The notes: generated by a model from the letters alone, not told the origin. 14,657 nucleotides of DNA from JBBQBQ01 sp038317685 (GCA_038317685.1 JBBQBQ010000074.1:1-14657); one strand, 5' to 3'. Numbered from the stretch's first letter, positions 1-5,633 are shown. Numbers and translations are program-made.

Positions 1-82
1 AAAAAGTCTGCTGACGACGGTTACCGCGTTGCGTGAGGTGATGCGGGTAGCCCGGGGCTACGACACGTGCGATTCTGGCCAT
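1..82 (-). CDS. REP-associated tyrosine transposase (RAYT, Y1_Tnp family), N-terminal fragment
   Basis: Only the first 27 codons lie in the window; the gene runs off the left edge. The translation opens MARIARVVAPGYPHHLTQRG and continues NRRQQTF. This is the typical N-terminus of IS200-like RAYT transposases (R-x-V-x-P-G-x-x-H-H-v-T-Q-R-G-N), in which the His-His pair belongs to the HUH metal site. The catalytic Tyr lies outside the window. The ATG at 80-82 is the chosen start; an in-frame TTG at 95-97 is possible, and a stop lies just upstream. No good Shine-Dalgarno is visible. RAYTs mobilise or maintain REP palindromes and are usually single-copy. It sits directly downstream of the hydrolase gene on the same strand. 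Family assignment is strong despite the short piece; whether the gene is intact cannot be seen. Confidence 0.8.
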   Translation of the reverse strand, partial: MARIARVVAPGYPHHLTQRGNRRQQTF

Positions 83-115
83 AGCGCACAAGACCAATCA
101 TGAGGTAAATGCCAA

Positions 116-142
116 GGTTAAATATACTGTCCCCGGAACTCG
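116..142 (-). repeat. RAYT-associated leader motif (candidate REP-type element)
   Basis: On the minus strand this stretch reads GAGTTCCGGGGACAGTATAT followed by TTAACC. From memory, a motif of this kind (TTCCGGGGACAGTATA) often precedes RAYT genes in proteobacteria. It lies about 35 bp upstream of the RAYT start and may mark the border of the inserted RAYT unit. Without a genome-wide repeat search the repeat status is inference. Confidence 0.4.
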
Positions 143-156
143 CCCTGAAGCGGCGG

Positions 157-163
157 GTTAGCC
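157..163 (-). other. Possible R''-like box of a truncated attC after the hydrolase
   Basis: Minus strand GGCTAAC lies 6 bp after the hydrolase stop and is followed by a GC-rich CCGCCGCTTCAGGG run, as at the start of many cassette attC sites. It does not complement the start of the same cassette (TTAAGA) and no matching R' box follows before the RAYT leader. It could therefore be the surviving left half of an attC cut by the RAYT insertion, or chance. Weak. Confidence 0.25.
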
Positions 164-169
164 CTTACC

Positions 170-853
170 TCATTTAATGGACTCCTGTTGTTTCAACCAA
201 TCGATCACTGCTTTGGCAACCTGTTTGTCATAGCCGCGATAGTCATGCTTAGCTCCCGAGATGATAACTTGTGTAAAACGATCAGACACGAAAGGCTTTC
301 TGAATTCAGCGCTATTGGCATCAGCACCACTGTCGGCATAGATGTCAATCACGGGTAGCCCAATTTTCTTGAGATTCAAATTAGTATTCAGTGGCTCTTG
401 GCCTCCACCCAGTAATCCGACGCCAATATAGCCAATAACCCCGCTATCAGGGTTTTGTGCAAGAAAACCAGAAGTCATCCTCCCTCCCATGCTGTAACCC
501 ATTAGATAGATGCGTTCAACACCTTTTTCATTTTTCAGAAAGTCGATCCCTGCTTGGATGGTCTTGTAAGCGTCAGGAAACGTTGGGCCGTATTCCAAGA
601 ATTTGTCCGGTGATTTCGCACCGGATACAACAGGCATCTGAAGGGACAGTGAATGAAACCCGAGCTCCTCGTTAATGGATTTACGTAGCGGCCCCACTAC
701 GTTTGAATCAGGATTCATGCCTTGCCCGTGCGCCAGAATCACTCCTACCTTTGAATCCCTTCCTTCCAGGTACTCCCCCTTGGGCATCTCGGCATAGACT
801 ATGTTGCCTACAAAAATCAATGCCAAGGCTAACCCTCGTGTAACTGCCTTCAT
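170..853 (-). CDS. Exported alpha/beta-hydrolase fold protein
   Basis: A 227-residue protein starting at the ATG at 851-853, chosen over an upstream in-frame ATG because AAGGAG lies 8 nt before it and residues 1-21 form a clear signal peptide (basic MKAVTR, hydrophobic core, cut after VYA). The mature part shows an oxyanion-type HG motif (AHGQG, 41-45), the nucleophile elbow G-Y-S-M-G-G with Ser121, a likely acid around Asp173-Asp178, and a C-terminal His203 (AKHDY). The fold is that of small periplasmic serine hydrolases related to the DUF3530/dienelactone hydrolase group; the substrate cannot be deduced. Composition is more AT-rich than the genes beyond position 2000. It occupies the second position of the proposed integron array, with only 14 nt between the cassette border (GTTAAGA, 874-868) and the start codon, as is usual for cassette ORFs. 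Confidence 0.8.
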   Translation of the reverse strand: MKAVTRGLALALIFVGNIVYAEMPKGEYLEGRDSKVGVILAHGQGMNPDSNVVGPLRKSINEELGFHSLSLQMPVVSGAKSPDKFLEYGPTFPDAYKTIQAGIDFLKNEKGVERIYLMGYSMGGRMTSGFLAQNPDSGVIGYIGVGLLGGGQEPLNTNLNLKKIGLPVIDIYADSGADANSAEFRKPFVSDRFTQVIISGAKHDYRGYDKQVAKAVIDWLKQQESIK

Positions 854-867
854 TTGGTTTCTCCTTC

Positions 868-972
868 TCTTAACGATAGAGATAAGCGGCGAATTGCCGA
901 ACTTGGCGAACCACCGAATCATTCAAAATTATTGGGCATGTCCCAACCGTCCGCTTGATTGTCTGGTTAGAA
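868..972 (-). other. attC recombination site (integron cassette site)
   Basis: Read on the minus strand from 972 to 868: R''-like TTCTAAC (972-966), a spacer, L'' containing AAGCGG-A-CG, a central region with a TTGGG/CCCAA hairpin, L' containing CGCCGCTT, a spacer, and the R' core GTTAAGA (874-868). AAGCGG-A-CG pairs with CGCCGCTT leaving one unpaired A, the extrahelical-base layout of attC sites. The length of 105 bp is within the attC range. Decisively, R'' (TTCTAAC) is the exact reverse complement of GTTAGAA at the other end of the same cassette (1468-1462), as expected because R'' pairs with the cassette's own 5' bases when circular. The first base of R'' departs from the RYYYAAC consensus. 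The site lies immediately after the nuclease stop codon and before the hydrolase gene. Confidence 0.68.
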
Positions 973-1467
973 ATTGTTTATTCAAAAGAGTGGGTAATAA
1001 AGTGGTCAGTTATCAAATGCCACGATCTTAAATACTCTTCGGGTTCATTGTGATTCAGTTTGAATAGTGGCACTGTACTATCCCAACGAACGCGGTCATG
1101 CACAACTTGACTCGGCACAATAAACACCTCCGGTTCCTCTGTTACGTCTTCCCATATATTACAGAAGATATAGTAAAAAGTCGGCGCTGGATTCGGCTTT
1201 TTCTTGCCGACTATCCACTGTCTGGGCTCAGAGCGACCCCACGAGGCCTTGACTTGAATACTTATGACTTTCTTCCCATCAACCGTGCATAAAATATCGA
1301 CGGATTTAGCACCAGGGCTCATTAATGCTGGGTTTATGCCCCTTCTTGCTAGCTGATAAGCAACAAAGTGCTCTCCGGCATCTCCAACTTGTCTGCTATC
1401 TCTTTTCATTAATAACATTCCGGAAGCATCAAGAATCGTTTGTGACTCTATTATTTTCGATTTCTAA
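874..1467 (-). mobile_element. Integron gene cassette carrying a PD-(D/E)XK nuclease-like gene
   Basis: Bounded by core sites GTTAGAA (1468-1462) and GTTAAGA (874-868) on the minus strand, about 594 bp, holding one ORF in cassette orientation followed by an attC-like site. Size, single ORF and 3' attC fit a mobile gene cassette. Borders are placed at the G/TT cleavage point of each core site. Confidence 0.6.
978..1418 (-). CDS. PD-(D/E)XK nuclease-like protein
   Basis: A 146-residue protein with the layout of small restriction-endonuclease-like proteins. It has a GDAGEHFVAYQLARRG helix with Glu16, then VD-I-L (Asp41) and I-Q-V-K-A-S (Gln55, Lys57), giving an E...D...QxK active site of the PDDEXK_5 (PF11645-like) type. 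No DNA-recognition domain is attached, so it would be a stand-alone catalytic core. Two in-frame ATGs (codons 1 and 4) could start it; a GGA 9 nt before the second slightly favours 1409, but neither site is strong. It is AT-rich compared with the core genes and is flanked by integron recombination sites. Resolvase-like or repair nucleases share this fold, so a defence role is only inference. Confidence 0.7.
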   Translation of the reverse strand: MLLMKRDSRQVGDAGEHFVAYQLARRGINPALMSPGAKSVDILCTVDGKKVISIQVKASWGRSEPRQWIVGKKKPNPAPTFYYIFCNIWEDVTEEPEVFIVPSQVVHDRVRWDSTVPLFKLNHNEPEEYLRSWHLITDHFITHSFE

Positions 1468-1530
1468 CCATCTAAATATACGACTTGCGTCGTCTTTTCA
1501 AAAACCCGCGATTTCCCCTGGAATCCAACG
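1462..1530 (-). other. Presumed attI site of the integron remnant
   Basis: Contains the core GTTAGAA at 1468-1462 (minus strand), preceded by a small hairpin ACGAC-TTGC-GTCGT (1480-1493). No R''-type box able to pair with this core is found within 150 bp upstream, so it is not an attC. It lies between the integrase remnant and the first cassette, where attI belongs. The outer limit is approximate. Confidence 0.45.
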
Positions 1531-1536
1531 GACCTT

Positions 1537-1555
1537 TTGCCCAACAATTGGGCAA
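1537..1555. repeat. Perfect 8-bp inverted repeat
   Basis: TTGCCCAA, loop CAA, TTGGGCAA. It lies in the non-coding stretch between the presumed attI and the integrase promoter. There is no T tract beside it, so it is not an obvious terminator. It may be a protein-binding or DNA-structure element; function unknown. Confidence 0.6.
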
Positions 1556-1583
1556 TTCGGCCTTTCGCGTAGCCTGATTTGCA

Positions 1584-1613
1584 ACTATAATCCGTGTACG
1601 GCAGTGTTGTCCG
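1584..1613 (-). promoter_or_regulatory. Candidate cassette promoter (Pc)
   Basis: Minus strand: -35 CGGACA (1613-1608), 18-bp spacer, -10 TATAGT (1589-1584). It would fire toward the cassettes, as a Pc does. The -35 is only moderate and the -10 overlaps the integrase -10 on the other strand. Confidence 0.3.
1586..1591 (+). promoter_or_regulatory. -10 element of the integrase promoter
   Basis: A perfect TATAAT on the plus strand, 50 bp before the integrase start codon, with no good -35 at 16-18 bp. AT-rich surroundings make chance occurrence possible. Confidence 0.35.
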
Positions 1614-1624
1614 ACATGTCAACA
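1605..1624. promoter_or_regulatory. Operator-like palindrome before the integrase gene
   Basis: TGTTG and CAACA are inverted around a 10-bp centre; the overlapping GACATGTC (1613-1620) is itself a perfect palindrome. It lies just after the expected transcription start of the integrase gene and overlaps the -35 of the candidate Pc, a position suited to a repressor. It does not match the LexA boxes I know for gamma- or deltaproteobacteria. Confidence 0.35.
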
Positions 1625-1641
1625 TAAGAACGGGGGTAAAT

Positions 1642-2072
1642 ATGTTGATCGAATTCCAGGCCGTCCTGTCCGCCGAAAAATCCTTGAATCAAAGCACGTT
1701 CCGTATTATATCCGCTGGGTTAGAAATTGCTATAGTCATTTCAGACTGCCTCCGACCGAGCGCCTCTCGGTCGAGCAGACCCGTTTCTATCTTTCACAGC
1801 TGGAAAGCTCCCGCGAGGAATGGCAGGTGCGCCAGGCGGAACAAGCCCTGCGCCGTTACGACGACTTTCTTTCCCGGTCATCCCAAGAGCTTGCGCCCGC
1901 CAAGGTCGACCCGGACGCCTGGGTCGCGGCGCTGACCAAGACCCGCTTCGGCGGGATCAACCGAACCGAACTGCGGCGCAAACCTCCCGCACGAATTCCG
2001 AAAAACACCTTCCCTAAAACAGACAAGGGGCCTGCACCGGCAGGCCCCTTGTCGCATCTCCAACCTTTTTAA
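1642..2072 (+). pseudogene. Integron-type tyrosine recombinase, frameshifted and truncated
   Basis: Starts at ATG 1642 behind a GGGGG Shine-Dalgarno and reads MLIEFQAVLSAEKSLNQSTF. One base is then missing near 1702-1703. In the next frame, from 1704, it continues YYIRWVRNCYSHF, LSVEQTRFYLSQLE and EEWQVRQAEQALRRYDDFLS. This is the N-terminal SAM-like/core-binding pattern of IntI-type recombinases, including the extended type known from deltaproteobacteria and metagenomes (compare the Y-x-x-W-V-R-x-F and W-Q-x-R-Q-A-x-x-A-L-x-x-Y motifs). Homology fades after about 1990, and the frame then runs through the terminator of the next gene to a TAA at 2070-2072. The catalytic Arg, His-x-x-Arg and Tyr are all absent, so it cannot recombine DNA. 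Orientation is opposite to the cassettes, as in true integrons. A frameshift from sequencing error is possible, but the missing C-terminus is not explained that way. Confidence 0.7.
2022..2053 (-). terminator. Intrinsic terminator of the aldo/keto reductase gene
   Basis: Perfect 14-bp stem (GACAAGGGGCCTGC / GCAGGCCCCTTGTC) with a 4-nt ACCG loop, about 28 bp beyond the reductase stop. On the minus strand it is followed by TGTTTT. Confidence 0.8.
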
Positions 2073-2081
2073 AAGCTCCGC

Positions 2082-3032
2082 TCAGACCACCCGGATCAAA
2101 AACTCGGGACAGGAGGTGGCGCAGTAACCGCAGAGGATACAACGCTCCTTGTCCACCACCGCGACTCCCTCCCACAGCGACAGGGCCTGGCTGTGGCAGG
2201 CCTCGAGGCATTGACCGCACCCTTTGCAGAAACGCGCCAGGATCAACAGCCGGCGCCGCCGGCTTTCCAGCTCTCCCCAGACCGCGTCGTCGGCCGTCCC
2301 CGTCTCGACCAGGGCGATGTTGGCGTCGATCTCCTGTTCCGAAAGCATGCCGACCGCCAGCCCGTGCACCCCTTCCAGCCCGAGGACATAAGCGAGGCTT
2401 TGCCGCGCCTCGCTGATCAGATTCCCCCCGGCCAAGGCCTTCATGGCGTAGACCCCCTTGCCGGCCGCGGCGCTGGCCGCGATGGCCGCCGCCATTTCCT
2501 CGGGGCCGCCGTCGAGAATCCCCATGCCGGTCCGGTTGATGAGGGGGTGGATCACCTCGATCTCCGGATGATCGATGGCTTTTCGGATCGCACAGATGTA
2601 GTGGGAGGAGAGCCCGACGTGGCCGATCTTCCCCTCCTCCTTCATCTTCTGCAGCTCGGCGAGCACCTCCGTCCGCTCGGCGAAGGGGTCGGCGACCCGC
2701 GCCCCGTGCAGAAGAACCACGTCCAGCCGTTCCCGTCTTAGCTCCCGCAGCCCCTTTTCCACATGGGCTCGGGCCGTGGCTCCGTCATTGGCGTGGGTCT
2801 TGGTGACGATCGTCACCTCCCCCCGGTAGCCCTCCAGACCGGCCCGCAGGTGAGGGTAGGTTTCATAGAGGGTGGCGGTATCGAGCATACTGATTCCCCG
2901 CTCGAGGGCGTGGCGGATCAGTCGTCCGCCCTCAAGCGGGCTCAGGTTGGCCTGCAGCGGCCCCATGGGGAGGGTGCCGAAGATCAGGGGAAAGGTGACG
3001 ATGCCGGTGTTGCCGAGGACGACTTGTTTCAT
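2082..3032 (-). CDS. Aldo/keto reductase with C-terminal 2x[4Fe-4S] ferredoxin domain
   Basis: 316 residues starting at ATG 3032 with GCAGGAG 7 nt upstream. Residues 1-260 form an aldo/keto reductase TIM barrel. The catalytic set is visible as Asp51 (LDTATLY), Tyr56, Lys78 (VTKT) and His109 (LLHG). The C-terminus holds two clusters, Cys269/272/275/279 (CKGCGQCLEAC) and Cys298/301/304/308 (CILCGYCATSCP). This is the known ferredoxin-tailed AKR arrangement of anaerobes, likely cytoplasmic and passing electrons between ferredoxin or NAD(P)H and a small carbonyl substrate; the substrate is not predictable. The gene follows the nitroreductase by 48 bp on the same strand and ends in a strong terminator, so the two probably form one transcript. 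Confidence 0.88.
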   Translation of the reverse strand: MKQVVLGNTGIVTFPLIFGTLPMGPLQANLSPLEGGRLIRHALERGISMLDTATLYETYPHLRAGLEGYRGEVTIVTKTHANDGATARAHVEKGLRELRRERLDVVLLHGARVADPFAERTEVLAELQKMKEEGKIGHVGLSSHYICAIRKAIDHPEIEVIHPLINRTGMGILDGGPEEMAAAIAASAAAGKGVYAMKALAGGNLISEARQSLAYVLGLEGVHGLAVGMLSEQEIDANIALVETGTADDAVWGELESRRRRLLILARFCKGCGQCLEACHSQALSLWEGVAVVDKERCILCGYCATSCPEFLIRVV

Positions 3033-3080
3033 GCTCTGCTCCTGCGTTTGATATGGACGACTGGTTGGGAGGTGAACAGC

Positions 3081-3878
3081 TCAGCGCCAGGAAATCCGCG
3101 CGGCCTGGCGCGGCGGAACCCGGTCATAGCGGTAGCGGGGAAAGCCCAGCATCAACGCGCCGCAGACTGAGTGACCGGCGGGAAGTCCGAGGGCTTCCTT
3201 GAGGAGCGGAGATTCCCGGGCCGCCCAGGTCAGAAATCCCGCCCAGCAGGTGCCGAGGCCGCGGCTTACGGCCGCCATCTCGAAGCAGGTCAGAGCGATG
3301 GTGCAGTCGACCGTACTCCAGGCCCAGTCGTCGGCGGCATGGGCGACCACCAGATGCGGTGCTCCGCGCAGGATCGGATCGAGTCCCTGGTCCCAGAGCT
3401 CGACGATGGCTGCGTAGCGCGCCCCGAGCGCCGGGTTGCCGCGCAGGTGCTCGGCCACCAGACCGGCCAGGCGCTTGACCTCGGCCGGATCACCGATCAC
3501 CAGCCAGTGGACCGGCTGGCGGTTGACGGCCGACGGCGCCCAGCGGGCCGCCTCGAGCGCCGCGCCGATCAACTCCGATGGCACCGGCTCCCCCCGGAAC
3601 TCGCGGACCGAGCGACGGCTCTTCAGCAGTTGATCGACCTCAGCGGCGGAGACCGATCGGGCGAGGTCGAGGCGTGGCGACCCGGTCGGCGGGAGGAGGT
3701 GATTGGCGAGGGCCTCCGTCGGGCAGATGGCGGTGCAGTGACCGCAGGCGATGCAGCTGGCTTCGCCCCCCGGACGGAAGTGGGGGAAACCGTCCCCATC
3801 CTCCACGATCAGCCCCATCGGGCAGACGGCACGGCAGAGACCGTCCCGGTGACATTGGCTCCGTTCGACACTCAGCAT
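3081..3878 (-). CDS. Ferredoxin-nitroreductase fusion (FMN-dependent nitroreductase family)
   Basis: 265 residues from the ATG at 3876-3878. This start is preferred to the longer frame because AAAAAGGAG lies 8 nt before it and the ferredoxin domain begins right away. Residues 1-60 carry two cluster motifs: Cys9-x2-Asp12-x2-Cys15-x3-Cys19-Pro and Cys42-x2-Cys45-x2-Cys48-x3-Cys52-Pro. In the first, Asp replaces the second Cys. From about residue 80 the nitroreductase fold follows (LKSRRSVREF, typical FMN-phosphate Arg-Arg-Ser; ARWAPSAVNRQPVHWLVI; near the C-terminus GLGTCWAGFLTWAA). Such fusions are common in anaerobes and are thought to feed ferredoxin-type electrons to FMN for reduction of nitro-, quinone- or similar compounds. 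First gene of a probable two-gene operon with the Fe-S aldo/keto reductase. Confidence 0.87.
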   Translation of the reverse strand: MLSVERSQCHRDGLCRAVCPMGLIVEDGDGFPHFRPGGEASCIACGHCTAICPTEALANHLLPPTGSPRLDLARSVSAAEVDQLLKSRRSVREFRGEPVPSELIGAALEAARWAPSAVNRQPVHWLVIGDPAEVKRLAGLVAEHLRGNPALGARYAAIVELWDQGLDPILRGAPHLVVAHAADDWAWSTVDCTIALTCFEMAAVSRGLGTCWAGFLTWAARESPLLKEALGLPAGHSVCGALMLGFPRYRYDRVPPRQAARISWR

Positions 3879-4145
3879 CGGCTTGACTCCTTTTTGACAA
3901 AAACCGTCACACGCAACGGCGCTACGCATAAAATCGCTAAACGGTACCGCGGTGTTTCCGGAATTGAGCTGCGGTGTTCGGAGTTTCGTTGCGTTCAATG
4001 CGTGAGCAATGGCCGTGTTTCGGGTTATGGCGGGCAGTTCCCCGGCGAAGGGAGGAGAGGATGGCCCCGGTCACCCCATGATGCCACCGGCGACTTGGAT
4101 GAAACGCTATTTTTATCCCCGACAGCCTGTATACCTCCGGGGCCG
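3879..4145. other. Intergenic region, no gene supported
   Basis: Stretch between the nitroreductase start and the DJ-1 gene terminator. The first bases hold the nitroreductase ribosome site. Upstream of it lies an ACCGCGGT palindrome (minus strand), but no convincing sigma70 promoter was found. A 60-codon plus-strand frame at 4009-4191 runs through the terminator hairpin and has no recognisable content. Confidence 0.5.
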
Positions 4146-4183
4146 AAAAAGATCAATGGCCCTCGTTGTGAGGGCCATTGATC
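4146..4183 (-). terminator. Intrinsic terminator of the DJ-1/PfpI gene
   Basis: Perfect 14-bp stem GATCAATGGCCCTC / GAGGGCCATTGATC with a 5-nt loop, followed on the minus strand by TTTTT (4150-4146). It lies about 60 bp after the stop codon of the DJ-1/PfpI gene. Confidence 0.85.
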
Positions 4184-4245
4184 TCCGGTGAAGATGGCCT
4201 CCCCTCAGCCGCACCGCCGGGAGGGGATCGGTTCCGTCGGCAACC

Positions 4246-4827
4246 TTACAGTTCGATCCTGGTGCCGAGAACCTGCAAAAACTTGGCGAGCCACTCGGGA
4301 TGGGCGGGCCAGGCCGGCGCAGTCACCAGATTGCCGTCGACATGAGCGCGGTCGACCGGGATATCGACATAGGTCCCTCCGGCAATCGTGACGTCCGGCC
4401 CGACGGCGGGATAGCAGGAGCAGGAGCGGCCTTTGAGAACCCCCGCCGCCGCCAGGACCTGGGCACCGTGGCAGACCGCCGCGATCGGTTTTTTGGCCGT
4501 GGCGAAATGCTGCACGATCTTCAGCACCGCCGGGTTCAGCCGGATATACTCCGGTGCCCGTCCGCCGGGAATGACCAGTGCGTCATAGGCGTCCGCCTTG
4601 ATCTCGGCGAAGGTTCCGTTCAGGGTAAAGTTGTGGCCCGGTTTTTCGCTGTAGGTCTGATCTCCCTCGAAATCGTGGACCGCGGTGCGCACCGACTCGC
4701 CGGCTTTCTTTCCGGGGCAGACCGCATGGACCGTGTGCCCGACCATCTGCAGCGCCTGGAAGGGAACCATGACCTCATAGTCTTCGACAAAATCGCCGAC
4801 CAGCATCAGGATCTTTTTGGCTGCCAT
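4246..4827 (-). CDS. DJ-1/PfpI family protein (glutamine amidotransferase-like)
   Basis: 193 residues counted from the second of two adjacent ATGs (4825-4827), which gives a 6-nt spacing to AAAGGAG; the first ATG would be only 3 nt away. KKILMLVGDFVEDYEVMVPF is the usual DJ-1/PfpI N-terminus with the acidic nucleophile-activating Glu region. PGGRAPEYIR and the nucleophile elbow A-A-V-C-H-G (Cys119, His120 in this numbering) complete the Cys-His site. Length is normal for the family. Members act as deglycase/glyoxalase-like, chaperone or protease-like stress proteins; which activity applies here cannot be read from the sequence. The gene appears monocistronic, with its own terminator downstream and a 116-bp gap to the next gene upstream. 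Confidence 0.87.
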   Translation of the reverse strand: MAAKKILMLVGDFVEDYEVMVPFQALQMVGHTVHAVCPGKKAGESVRTAVHDFEGDQTYSEKPGHNFTLNGTFAEIKADAYDALVIPGGRAPEYIRLNPAVLKIVQHFATAKKPIAAVCHGAQVLAAAGVLKGRSCSCYPAVGPDVTIAGGTYVDIPVDRAHVDGNLVTAPAWPAHPEWLAKFLQVLGTRIEL

Positions 4828-4943
4828 CATCGACTCCTTTCAACGGGGGGAAGGGAACGATCTTTCTTCGGATAGGCGTGACGAAACTCTTTCATGCTAT
4901 CAGGGTTTTCCGTTGCGGCAATCGTTCCCCGGGTCCGGCCAGA

Positions 4944-5633
4944 TCAGCCTTGCCCCCTTGGATCGATCAGAACCAGCCGGCGCCAGTCGACGGCGGCCGG
5001 GTCGATGAGGAGGGCGGTGGGAATGAAGGTGTCGAGTTCGTTCCAGACGCGGCCGGTGAGCTGCCGGCTGAAGTCGCGGAAAAGTTGCTGTTCGCGCAGG
5101 AAGGCCTGGCGGAAGGGCCAGCGCAGGACGGGGTCGGCGAGGGGGTCGACCCCGAGGCAGTTGAGGGTGCAGCATGCGTCGGAGAAGCTTTCGCCGGAAA
5201 GATCGATATTCGGCAGGCCATGGAGCCGGCAGGTCATCGGCCGGGCCGCGTAGACCAGGCACAGGCCGTCGTCCCCGAGGAGGGGGCAGGGGGTCGGATC
5301 GTCCTCCGGCATCTCCGTCCACTCGGCGTCGGGCATGGCATTGAGGAGGAAGGGGGCGGTCAGGCCCGGCCAGGCCCGGCGCAGCTCAAGGAGGCGGGCC
5401 TCGGCCTTGCCCCGCACCGAAAGACGGAGCGCCTCGGGGAGACGGCCGAAGGCCTGCCGCAACAGCCAGGCATCGAGCAGAGTGATGTCGAAGAGCCCGC
5501 GGCAGCAGCCGGTACACCCCTGTCGGCACTGAATCCTTCCGGGGGCGGCACGCTCCAGGCAGCCGGCGAACCAGCCGTCGATCTCACCGAGGAGGGCCTG
5601 GTAAGCATCCAGGATCGGGGTCAAAGTCTCCAT
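4944..5633 (-). CDS. YkgJ-type cysteine cluster protein
   Basis: 229 residues from ATG 5631-5633, chosen because AGGA sits 8 nt before it; two upstream in-frame starts lack a usable site. The metal-binding signature of the YkgJ/CxxCxxCC family (PF03692) is present: Cys36-x3-Cys40-x2-Cys43-Cys44, then CPLL (Cys116), GLCLVYAARPMTCRLHG (Cys125, Cys135), plus CC at 154-155 and Cys159. The conserved cysteines probably bind an Fe-S cluster or zinc. The function is not established for the family; links to flagellar/lysine-methylation or metal handling elsewhere do not help here. No partner gene is evident: gaps of over 110 bp separate it from both neighbours. Confidence 0.85.
   Translation of the reverse strand: METLTPILDAYQALLGEIDGWFAGCLERAAPGRIQCRQGCTGCCRGLFDITLLDAWLLRQAFGRLPEALRLSVRGKAEARLLELRRAWPGLTAPFLLNAMPDAEWTEMPEDDPTPCPLLGDDGLCLVYAARPMTCRLHGLPNIDLSGESFSDACCTLNCLGVDPLADPVLRWPFRQAFLREQQLFRDFSRQLTGRVWNELDTFIPTALLIDPAAVDWRRLVLIDPRGQG

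Noticed and set aside
1605..1624. LexA box controlling the integrase
   Set aside because: The palindrome does not fit CTGT-N8-ACAG or the Geobacter-type GGTT...ACC box, so it is listed only as an operator-like repeat.
4009..4191. 60-codon plus-strand frame
   Set aside because: Low-complexity composition, no ribosome site or motif, and it runs through the terminator hairpin of the DJ-1 gene.
5362..5382. Tandem copy of CAGGCCCGGC in the YkgJ-type gene
   Set aside because: Only two units inside a coding sequence, explained by Ala/Trp/Pro/Gly codons in GC-rich DNA.
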